Assembly (NCBI RefSeq): GCF_003369915.1
Contig: NC_046674.1
Coordinates: 7,068,001-7,132,000, forward strand
Source of the DNA: Drosophila miranda
Taxonomy: Eukaryota > Arthropoda > Insecta > Diptera > Drosophilidae
Length of the DNA stretch: 64,000 nt
Direction: 5' to 3'
Shown here: piece by piece, positions 10,001 through 21,100 of the stretch
Layout: each line of letters starts with the position of its first letter
Position numbering within the stretch: position 1 is the stretch's first letter
Translations under genes and position numbers: made by a program
The notes under the pieces: model-generated
What the model saw: the letters and a program-made list of their open reading frames with translations, nothing else
Databases searched by the model: none
What the model was told of the DNA's origin: nothing

Positions 10001-11384
10001 TTATGAGCACCTGCCCGAAGCAAGATACAAAGCTAGGCAGACTATTCTTCAGGCGGAGCCAATAGAGGAAGATGTCACTGCCCCTGGGGCCACAAGGAAA
10101 GATTATGAGCACCTGCCCGAAGCAAGATACAAAGCTAGGCAGACTATTCTTCAGACGGAGCCAATAGAGGAAGATGTCACTGCCCCTGGGGCCACAAGGA
10201 AAGATTATGAGCACCTGCCCGAAGTAAGATACAAAGCTAGGCAGACTATTCTTCAGGCGGAGCCAATAGAGGAAGATGTCACTGCCCCTGGGGCCACAAG
10301 GAAAGATTATGAGCACCTGCCCGAAGCAAGATACAAAGCTAGGCAGACTATTCTTCAGGCGGAGCCAATAGAGGAAGATGTCACTGCCCCTGGGGCCACA
10401 AGGAAAGATTATGAGCACCTGCCCGAAGTAAGATACAAAGCTAGGCAGACTATTCTTCAGGCGGAGCCAATAGAGGAAGATGTCACTGCCCCTGGGGCCA
10501 CAAGGAAAGATTATGAGCACCTGCCCGAAGCAAGATACAAAGCTAGGCAGACTATTCTTCAGGCGGAGCCAATAGAGGAGGATGTCACTGCCCCTGGAGC
10601 CTCAAGGAAAGATTATGAGCACCTGCCCGAAGCGATTAAGGAGCATCTTCCAATGGGAAATCATAGATACAAAGCTAGGCAGACTATTCTTCAGGCGGAG
10701 CCAGTAGAGGAAGATGTCACTGGCCCTGGGGCCACAAGGAAAGATTATGAGCACCTGCCCGAAGCAAGATACAAAGCTAGGCAGACTATTCTTCAGGCGG
10801 AGCCAATAGAGGAAGATGTCACTGCCCCTGGGGCCACAAGGAAAGATTATGAGCACCTGCCCGAAGCAAGATACAAAGCTAGGCAGACTATTCTTCAGGC
10901 GGAGCCAATAGAGGAAGATGTCACTGCCCCTGGGGCCACAAGGAAAGATTATGAGCACCTGCCCGAAGCAAGATACAAAGCTAGGCAGACTATTCTTCAG
11001 GCGGAGCCAATAGAGGAAGATGTCACTGCCCCTGGGGCCACAAGGAAAGATTATGAGCACCTGCCCGAACCAAGATACAAAGCTAGGCAGACTATTCTTC
11101 AGGCGGAGCCAATATATGAGGATGTCACTGCCCCTGGAGCCACAAGGAAAGATTATGAGCACCTGCCCGAAGCGATTAAGGAGCACCTTCCAATGGGAAA
11201 TCATAGATACAAAGCTAGGCAGACTATTCTTCAGGCGGAGCCAGTAGAGGAAGATGTCACTGGCCCTGGGGCCACAAGGAAAGATTATGAGGACCTGCCC
11301 GAAGCAAGATACAAAGCTAGGCAGACTATTCTTCAGGCGGAGCCTGTAGACGGATTCCACTGGAAAACTGTTGGAGGGACTTAG
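7038..11384 (+). CDS. Spc105R: Spc105R/KNL1, 3'-truncated duplicate copy
   Basis: Exons 7038-7165, 7224-7693 and 7750-11384 join in phase to 1,410 residues. Spc105R is the outer-kinetochore scaffold that binds PP1 and the BubR1/Bub1-Bub3 checkpoint proteins. Near residues 33-37 is RRISF, the RVSF-type PP1-docking motif expected at a KNL1 N-terminus. Residues of the RQT-x-ME(E/D)-type follow, then 22 complete copies of a 34-residue unit (some 44 long) with core ARQTILQAEPIEEDVT. The 23rd unit is cut after 29 bases and the frame runs on for about ten residues (ending HWKTVGGT) into the retrocopy, where it stops. The C-terminal kinetochore-anchoring part is missing. A poly(A) signal from the retrocopy (11470-11475) lies downstream. 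It may be a pseudogene, an expressed dominant fragment, or an assembly product. Confidence 0.85.
8892..11344 (+). repeat. 102-bp tandem array in Spc105R copy 1 (22.3 units)
   Basis: Twenty-two full units of 102 bp plus 29 bp of the next. Six units carry an extra 30 bp encoding an AIKEHLP(M/T)GNH-type insert; 22 x 102 + 6 x 30 fits the distance exactly (8892 to 11316). Units differ mainly at the last variable residue (EA/EV/EP before RYK or RFK), at IEED/VEED/IYED, and at GGA/GGG codons. Confidence 0.95.
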
Positions 11385-11487
11385 CTCGTACAGACACTAT
11401 GCTGTAATGCTGACCAAACATCACATTTTTGGTGCCAGCTGAATATCCAATAATGTTCTCCATACTGAAAATAAATTCCTGAACTCC

Positions 11488-11520
<33 letters not shown>
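11345..11520 (+). mobile_element. second copy of the poly(A)-tailed retrocopy
   Basis: Same as 6201-6376 with about one substitution in the unique part and again exactly 30 A residues (11491-11520). Here it directly follows the broken repeat array of Spc105R copy 1. It supplies that frame with a TAG stop (11382-11384) and an AATAAA (11470-11475). Confidence 0.7.
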
Positions 11521-11521
<1 letters not shown>

Positions 11522-11536
11522 AAATGTACGAGCTAA

Positions 11537-11712
11537 GTTTTGGCTCGATACTATTGATACTATCGATTGCGCTTCTTTATATGTACATAACGTAACGCGC
11601 CAACTTCAAATTAATTCACAATTTTAGTAATATTTACATATTAATTCAAATATTCAAATTGTTAACCTTTATAAAGTAATTTAATCCTATATTCTATTAA
11701 GGGGCGTCAACA
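11537..11712 (-). repeat. LTR-like arm, duplicated copy
   Basis: Counterpart of 6393-6568 (offset 5,144), with one visible substitution (ACGTAACG for ATGTAACG). There is no left arm at this copy because the duplication begins inside the inverted repeat. The GGTGGGGAGAA purine tract on the minus strand is retained next to it. Confidence 0.7.
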
Positions 11713-12061
11713 TTCTCCCCACCTTGGAAGCTCCTTCCAACATTAAGTTCAGCCACTATACACCTAAATGGGAAAAAAGTGGACAAGATGTCGGCCAGCG
11801 TTCTAATTGGGACTCAGCGGACTGAGTCAAAGGCGAGCAGCGTAGATCTACCAGAAACGGTCGACGAACTGCAGACTGCCAGTGGAGACGAGTAGCACAG
11901 GCCTTTTTTATGTTTATATCTAAAAATCTATATATATGCATATCAGTTATAATAAATCAAAGCAGTACCCAAAAAAGCCAATAAACGTAATAGTTTATTT
12001 AATTTTAATTCCATTTTGAATAAACCGGGATCATCGCAAAATACACAGCTGTTCCCTGTGA

Positions 12062-12080
12062 AATCGATACTTATATCGAT
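12062..12080. promoter_or_regulatory. paired DRE-like sites upstream of Spc105R copy 2
   Basis: AATCGATA and TATCGAT as at copy 1, about 100 bp before the copy 2 start codon. The upstream sequence is preserved through the duplication. Confidence 0.6.
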
Positions 12081-12181
12081 TTGTAAATTTCATTTTGACA
12101 TCCCATTTTGGCATTCAAACAAAAATGGCGGTAGACATGTCCCAATGAGATTGTAAAGTTGTATTGCTTTTTTCCACAGAA

Positions 12182-15100
12182 ATGGATAAAAAAAATGTAT
12201 CAAAACATTTGAAGCTGCGGCGGCAACCGCCAACCAAAGAAGACGATGAGACAGCGACATCGATCGTCGCAAAGCGTCGTATCAGCTTTAGTGACAAGAA
12301 GTCCGTGAGGTGAGTGCATGCTGTTAATTCGTATAATTTACTGAAACAATACTGTTCTGCTTCACAGGGTGTTCGTGAATACAGAGGAGCCTCACTATTG
12401 GGAAAACTCCTACGAATTATCGGAGTGCACCAATGGCGAAGATAATGGTAATCGCCCCAATTGTTCGGTGCCCCGCGAGTCGCTATTTGCCGAGAGCTTC
12501 TCTCTCTCCTCGATTGGACGGGAAAAGCTAAAGGACACGCTGTACAGCCATCGAATTACGGACAAGACCATAGATCTGATGCAGATCACATCCAAAGTTG
12601 CTGACGACTGCTCGTTGGATTTGTCCTCGTTTAAAAAGGAACATATGAAAGGACATGATGATTCCTTAATGGACATCACGCCACTGGGATTCGTCGATCC
12701 AGTTGCTGCTTCTGTCCCCGTTCCAGTAGAAAAGGATAATGATAATCCTGTACAGAAATCGTTGTTTAAGGAGGTGGAAAAGTGCCGAAAGGACAGCCAG
12801 AGGCAGGGAGATATATCCTTTGACTGTGACATTAATGGTTTGTTGTTTCCTCTCTTCATTTGAACTGTTCATAGTAAACTTTCGATCTCACAGATTTCAG
12901 TGCCAGAGACCGAATGCCGTCGAATGGTTCCTTCGATACAGACTCCAACAATAGCACCAACAACTATCTGGGAGACGAGTCTGCTCTCATTCCATTCGAC
13001 ATGATTTCTGGGAATAACATCAGCAAGAAGCTGAACTTTCGTCAGCTGAACGATGGCCTGGAAGCGGGAAAGACTAAAGTATTTGCGAACGGCCCCAGGA
13101 CCCCGACCACCGATCCCAGGGCCAAGCAAAAAAAGTTCTGGCATGGACTGGATGAGGATCTTGATCAGGACCAGCAACATAAGGACATCAACATAAGGAG
13201 CATTAAACCGCGTGGCCCTTTAAATTTCAGTGTGAATATGACTATGTCCCCCTTGGCACAAGCAACGCCAGTGGCAAGGGTAGTGCCATTGCCGAGGGAA
13301 AAGCTGAAGATACCGGATGACAAGCGCAAGTATCGACTCTCGCAGGCGGATGAGGTGATGCTAGACGACACGAACTTCCTGGCACATGCCAAATTGGCTG
13401 ATGAGACCCAATCCCGAATAGTTCCAAGATCTTCACGAGGAGAGAGACAACATATGAGAGCTCGGAGCTCGATTTGGGACTGCTCAACAGGAGCAGCAGC
13501 TGCAGGCAGAACTTCCCTCCATCCACCATGCAGGAGGCAGCATCGAAGCACTCCAAGCCCAGACAGACCATTTATCTGCCTGCGAAAATGGAGCAGGATG
13601 TGTTTCAGGTGGAAGAAGCTGCTACCGCCATCCCTCCAGGGTGCTCCTTCTCCTCCTCTGCCAGACGTACCTTGAACCTGAACGAGTCCATGGACCAAGA
13701 AGATATTGTCGAAGAGAAAGCCATAGTCACCCAATCAGAGGTTAACGTCCCGCACAAAGGCGCCAAATCGAAACATAGAGAGACTTTGCTCATGGAGGAA
13801 AGCATGGAAGAGGATATTATAGGTCCCCTCAAGGAGCTGCATCTCAAGGCAAGTGCTCCTCCGAAGGAAAAGGAGAAATCTAAGACCCGTCAAACTCTCC
13901 ACTTGGCGAAACCGTTGGATGAAGACAAAGCCCTCCCTCGGAATGCTGCAACCACTGTGGCCATAAGGAAAGATAGTAAGCACCTGGCTGAAGCCGTTCA
14001 GGAGCATCTACCAATGGGAAATAATAGATACAAAGCTATGCAGACTATTCTTCACGCGGAGCCAATAGAGGAAGATGTCACTGGCCCTGGAGCCACAAGG
14101 AAAGATTATGAGCACCTGCCCGAAGCAAGATACAAAGCTAGGCAGACTATTCTTCAGGCGGAGCCAATAGAGGAGGATGTCACTGCCCCTGGAGCCACAA
14201 GGAAAGATTATAAGCACCTGCCCGAAGCGATCAAGGAGCATCTACCAACGGGAAATCATAGATACAAAGCTAGGCAGACTATTCTTCAGGCGGAGCCAAT
14301 AGAGGAGGATGTCACTGCCCCTGGAGCCACAAGGAAAGATTATGAGCACCTGCCCGAAGCGATTAAGGAGCATCTTCCAATGGGAAATCATAGATACAAA
14401 GCTAGGCAGACTATTCTTCAGGCGGAGCCAGTAGAGGAAGATGTCACTGGCCCTGGGGCCACAAGGAAAGATTATGAGCACCTGCCCGAAGCAAGATTCA
14501 AAGCTAGGCAGACTATTCTTCAGGCGGAGCCAATAGAGGAAGATGTCACTGCCCCTGGGGCCACAAGGAAAGATTATGAGCACCTGCCCGAAGCAAGATT
14601 CAAAGCTAGGCAGACTATTCTTCAGGCGGAGCCAATAGAGGAGGATGTCACTGCCCCTGGAGCCACAAGGAAAGATTATGAGCACCTGCCCGAAGCGATT
14701 AAGGAGCATCTTCCCATGGGAAATCATAGATACAAAGCTAGGCAGACTATTCTTCAGGCGGAGCCAGTAGAGGAAGATGTCACTGGCCCTGGGGCCACAA
14801 GGAAAGATTATGAGCACCTGCCCGAAGCAAGATACAAAGCTAGGCAGACTATTCTTCAGACGGAGCCAATAGAGGAAGATGTCACTGCCCCTGGGGCCAC
14901 AAGGAAAGATTATGAGCACCTGCCCGAAGCAAGATACAAAGCTAGGCAGACTATTCTTCAGGCGGAGCCAATAGAGGAAGATGTCACTGCCCCTGGGGCC
15001 ACAAGGAAAGATTATGAGCACCTGCCCGAAGCAAGATACAAAGCTAGGCAGACTATTCTTCAGGCGGAGCCAATAGAGGAAGATGTCACTGCCCCTGGGG

Positions 15101-18100
15101 CCACAAGGAAAGATTATGAGCACCTGCCCGAACCAAGATACAAAGCTAGGCAGACTATTCTTCAGGCGGAGCCAATAGAGGAGGATGTCACTGCCCCTGG
15201 AGCCTCAAGGAAAGATTATGAGCACCTGCCCGAAGCGATTAAGGAGCATCTTCCAATGGGAAATCATAGATACAAAGCTAGGCAGACTATTCTTCAGGCG
15301 GAGCCAGTAGAGGAAGATGTCACTGGCCCTGGGGCCACAAGGAAAGATTATGAGCACCTGCCCGAAGCAAGATACAAAGCTAGGCAGACTATTCTTCAGG
15401 CGGAGCCAATAGAGGAAGATGTCACTGCCCCTGGGGCCACAAGGAAAGATTATGAGCACCTGCCCGAAGCAAGATACAAAGCTAGGCAGACTATTCTTCA
15501 GACGGAGCCAATAGAGGAAGATGTCACTGCCCCTGGGGCCACAAGGAAAGATTATGAGCACCTGCCCGAAGTAAGATACAAAGCTAGGCAGACTATTCTT
15601 CAGGCGGAGCCAATAGAGGAAGATGTCACTGCCCCTGGGGCCACAAGGAAAGATTATGAGCACCTGCCCGAACCAAGATACAAAGCTAGGCAGACTATTC
15701 TTCAGGCGGAGCCAATAGAGGAAGATGTCACTGCCCCTGGGGCCACAAGGAAAGATTATGAGCACCTGCCCGAAGCAAGATACAAAGCTAGGCAGACTAT
15801 TCTTCAGGCGGAGCCAATAGAGGAAGATGTCACTGCCCCTGGGTCCACAAGGAAAGATTATGAGCACCTGCCCGAAGCAAGATACAAAGCTAGGCAGACT
15901 ATTCTTCAGACGGAGCCAATAGAGGAAGATGTCACTGCCCCTGGGGCCACAAGGAAAGATTATGAGCACCTGCCCGAAGTAAGATACAAAGCTAGGCAGA
16001 CTATTCTTCAGGCGGAGCCAATAGAGGAAGATGTCACTGCCCCTGGGGCCACAAGGAAAGATTATGAGCACCTGCCCGAAGCAAGATACAAAGCTAGGCA
16101 GACTATTCTTCAGACGGAGCCAATAGAGGAAGATGTCACTGCCCCTGGGGCCACAAGGAAAGATTATGAGCACCTGCCCGAAGCAAGATACAAAGCTAGG
16201 CAGACTATTCTTCAGGCGGAGCCAATAGAGGAAGATGTCACTGCCCCTGGGGCCACAAGGAAAGATTATGAGCACCTGCCCGAAGCAAGATACAAAGCTA
16301 GGCAGACTATTCTTCAGACGGAGCCAATAGAGGAAGATGTCACTGCCCCTGGGACCACAAGGAAAGATTATGAGCACCTGCCCGAAGTAAGATACAAAGC
16401 TAGGCAGACTATTCTTCAGGCGGAGCCAATAGAGGAAGATGTCACTGCCCCTGGGGCCACAAGGAAAGATTATGAGCACCTGCCCGAAGCAAGATACAAA
16501 GCTAGGCAGACAATTCTTCAGGCGGAGCCAATATATGAGGATGTCACTGCCCCTGGGGCCACAAGGAAAGATTATGAGGACCTGCCCGAAGCAAGATACA
16601 AAGCTAGGCAGACTATTCTTCAGGCGGAGCCAATAGAGGAAGATGTCACTGCCCCTGGGGCCACAAGGAAAGATTATGAGCACCTGCCCGAAGTAAGATA
16701 CAAAGCTAGGCAGACTATTCTTCAGGCGGAGCCAATAGAGGAGGATGTCACTGGCCCTGGGGCCACAAGGAAAGATTATGAGCACCTGCCCGAAGCAAGA
16801 TACAAAGCTAGGCAGACTATTCTTCAGGCGGAGCCAATAGAGGAAGATGTCACTGCCCCTGGGGCCACAAGGAAAGATTATGAGCACCTGCCCGAAGCAA
16901 GATACAAAGCTAGGCAGACTATTCTTCAGGCGGAGCCAATAGAGGAAGATGTCACTGCCCCTGGGGCCACAAGGAAAGATTATGAGCACCTGCCCGAAGT
17001 AAGATACAAAGCTAGGCAGACTATTCTTCAGGCGGAGCCAATAGAGGAAGATGTCACTGCCCCTGGGGCCACAAGGAAAGATTATGAGCACCTGCCCGAA
17101 GCAAGATACAAAGCTAGGCAGACTATTCTTCAGGCGGAGCCAATAGAGGAAGATGTCACTGCCCCTGGGGCCACAAGGAAAGATTATGAGCACCTGCCCG
17201 AAGCAAGATACAAAGCTAGGCAGACTATTCTTCAGGCGGAGCCAATAGAGGAGGATGTCACTGCCCCTGGAGCCACAAGGAAAGATTATGAGCACCTGCC
17301 CGAAGCAAGATACAAAGCTAGGCAGACAATTCTTCAGGCGGAGCCAATATATGAGGATGTCACTGCCCCTGGGGCCACAAGGAAAGATTATGAGCACCTG
17401 CCCGAACCAAGATACAAAGCTAGGCAGACTATTCTTCAGGCGGAGCCAATAGAGGAAGATGTCACTGCCCCTGGGGCCACAAGGAAAGATTATGAGCACC
17501 TGCCCGAAGTAAGATACAAAGCTAGGCAGACTATTCTTCAGGCGGAGCCAATAGAGGAAGATGTCACTGCCCCTGGGGCCACAAGGAAAGATTATGAGCA
17601 CCTGCCCGAAGTAAGATACAAAGCTAGGCAGACTATTCTTCAGGCGGAGCCAATAGAGGAAGATGTCACTGCCCCTGGGGCCACAAGGAAAGATTATGAG
17701 CACCTGCCCGAAGCAAGATACAAAGCTAGGCAGACTATTCTTCAGGCGGAGCCAATAGAGGAAGATGTCACTGCCCCTGGGGCCACAAGGAAAGATTATG
17801 AGCACCTGCCCGAAGCAAGATACAAAGCTAGGCAGACTATTCTTCAGGCGGAGCCAATAGAGGAGGATGTCACTGCCCCTGGAGCCACAAGGAAAGATTA
17901 TGAGCACCTGCCCGAAGCAAGATACAAAGCTAGGCAGACAATTCTTCAGGCGGAGCCAATATATGAGGATGTCACTGCCCCTGGGGCCACAAGGAAAGAT
18001 TATGAGCACCTGCCCGAACCAAGATACAAAGCTAGGCAGACTATTCTTCAGGCGGAGCCAATAGAGGAAGATGTCACTGCCCCTGGGGCCACAAGGAAAG

Positions 18101-21100
18101 ATTATGAGCACCTGCCCGAAGTAAGATACAAAGCTAGGCAGACTATTCTTCAGGCGGAGCCAATAGAGGAAGATGTCACTGCCCCTGGGGCCACAAGGAA
18201 AGATTATGAGCACCTGCCCGAAGTAAGATACAAAGCTAGGCAGACTATTCTTCAGGCGGAGCCAATAGAGGAAGATGTCACTGCCCCTGGGGCCACAAGG
18301 AAAGATTATGAGCACCTGCCCGAAGCAAGATACAAAGCTAGGCAGACTATTCTTCAGGCGGAGCCAATAGAGGAAGATGTCACTGCCCCTGGGGCCACAA
18401 GGAAAGATTATGAGCACCTGCCCGAAGCAAGATACAAAGCTAGGCAGACTATTCTTCAGGCTGAGCCAATAGAGGAGGATGTCACTGCCCCTGGAGCCAC
18501 AAGGAAAGATTATGAGCACCTGCCCGAAGCAAGATACAAAGCTAGGCAGACAATTCTTCAGGCGGAGCCAATATATGAGGATGTCACTGCCCCTGGGGCC
18601 ACAAGGAAAGATTATGAGCACCTGCCCGAACCAAGATACAAAGCTAGGCAGACTATTCTTCAGGCGGAGCCAATAGAGGAAGATGTCACTGCCCCTGGGG
18701 CCACAAGGAAAGATTATGAGCACCTGCCCGAAGTAAGATACAAAGCTAGGCAGACTATTCTTCAGGCGGAGCCAATAGAGGAAGATGTCACTGCCCCTGG
18801 GGCCACAAGGAAAGATTATGAGCACCTGCCCGAAGTAAGATACAAAGCTAGGCAGACTATTCTTCAGGCGGAGCCAATAGAGGAAGATGTCACTGCCCCT
18901 GGGGCCACAAGGAAAGATTATGAGCACCTGCCCGAAGTAAGATACAAAGCTAGGCAGACTATTCTTCAGGCGGAGCCAATAGAGGAGGATGTCACTGCCC
19001 CTGGAGCCACAAGGAAAGATCATGAGCACCTGCCCGAACCAAGATACAAAGCTAGGCAGACTATTCTTCAGGCGAAGCCAATAGAGGAGGATGTCACTGC
19101 CCCTGGAGCCACAAGGAAAGATTATGAGCACCTGCCCGAACCAAGATACAAAGCTAGGCAGACTATTCTTCAGGCGGAGCCAATATATGAGGATGTCACT
19201 GCCCCTGGAGCCACAAGGAAAGATTATGAGCACCTGCCCGAAGCGATTAAGGAGCATCTTCCAATGGGAAATCATAGATACAAAGCTAGGCAGACTATTC
19301 TTCAGGCGGAGCCAGTAGAGGAAGATGTCACTGGCCCTGGGGCCACAAGGAAAGATTATGAGGACCTGCCCGAAGCAAGATACAAAGCTAGGCAGACTAT
19401 TCTTCAGGCGGAGCCAATAGAGGAAGATGTCACTGCCCCTGGGGCCACAAGGAAAGATTATGAGCACCTGCCCGAAGCAAGATTCAAAGCTAGGCAGACT
19501 ATTCTTCAGGCGGAGCCAATAGAGGAAGATGTCACTGCCCCTGGGGCCACAAGGAAAGATTATGAGCACCTGCCCGAAGTAAGATACAAAGCTGGGCAGA
19601 CTATTCTTCAGGCGGAGCCAATAGAGGAAGATGTCACTGCCCCTGGGGCCACAAGGAAAGATTATGAGCACCTGCCCGAAGTAAGATACAAAGCTAGGCA
19701 GACTATTCTTCAGGCGGAGCCAATAGAGGAAGATGTCACTGCCCCTGGGGCCACAAGGAAAGATTATGAGCACCTGCCCGAAGCAAGATACAAAGCTAGG
19801 CAGACTATTCTTCAGGCGGAGCCAATAGAGGAAGATGTCACTGCCCCTGGGGCCACAAGGAAAGATTATGAGCACCTGCCCGAAGCAAGATACAAAGCTA
19901 GGCAGACTATTCTTCAGGCGGAGCCAATAGAGGAAGATGTCACTGCCCCTGGGGCCACAAGGAAAGATTATGAGCACCTGCCCGAAGCAAGATACAAAGC
20001 TAGGCAGACTATTCTTCAGGCGGAGCCAATAGAGGAAGATGTCACTGCCCCTGGGGCCACAAGGAAAGATTATGAGCACCTGCCCGAAGTAAGATACAAA
20101 GCTAGGCAGACTATTCTTCAGGCGGAGCCAATAGAGGAAGATGTCACTGCCCCTGGGGCCACAAGGAAAGATTATGAGCACCTGCCCGAAGCAAGATACA
20201 AAGCTAGGCAGACTATTCTTCAGGCGGAGCCAATAGAGGAGGATGTCACTGCCCCTGGAGCCACAAGGAAAGATTATGAGCACCTGCCCGAACCAAGATA
20301 CAAAGCTAGGCAGACTATTCTTCAGGCGGAGCCAATATATGAGGATGTCACTGCCCCTGGAGCCACAAGGAAAGATTATGAGCACCTGCCCGAAGCGATT
20401 AAGGAGCATCTTCCAATGGGAAATCATAGATACAAAGCTAGGCAGACTATTCTTCAGGCGGAGCCAGTAGAGGAAGATGTCACTGGCCCTGGGGCCACAA
20501 GGAAAGATTATGAGCACCTGCCCGAAGCAAGATACAAAGCTAGGCAGACTATTCTTCAGGCGGAGCCAATAGAGGAAGATGTCACTGCCCCTGGGGCCAC
20601 AAGGAAAGATTATGAGCACCTGCCCGAAGCAAGATTCAAAGCTAGGCAGACTATTCTTCAGGCGGAGCCAATAGAGGAAGATGTCACTGCCCCTGGGGCC
20701 ACAAGGAAAGATTATGAGCACCTGCCCGAAGTAAGATACAAAGCTGGGCAGACTATTCTTCAGGCGGAGCCAATAGAGGAAGATGTCACTGCCCCTGGGG
20801 CCACAAGGAAAGATTATGAGCACCTGCCCGAAGCAAGATACAAAGCTAGGCAGACTATTCTTCAGGCGGAGCCAATAGAGGAAGATGTCACTGCCCCTGG
20901 GGCCACAAGGAAAGATTATGAGCACCTGCCCGAAGCAAGATACAAAGCTAGGCAGACTATTCTTCAGGCGGAGCCAATAGAGGAGGATGTCACTGCCCCT
21001 GGAGCCACAAGGAAAGATTATGAGAACCTGCCCGAAGCAAGATACAAAGCTAGGCAGACTATTCTTACGGCGGAGCCAATATATGAGGATGTCACTGCCC

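Larger units (their letters stand above)
6201..11344 (+). repeat. tandem segmental duplication, copy 1 (5,144 bp)
   Basis: 6201 onward is repeated from 11345 onward with a constant offset of 5,144 bp: retrocopy, right LTR-like arm, Spc105R promoter, both small introns and the start of exon 3. The two copies differ by only a few substitutions, one missing C (offset 5,143 after 13413) and changes in repeat-unit number. The junction at 11344/11345 joins the 29th base of a repeat unit to the retrocopy 5' end. Confidence 0.9.
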
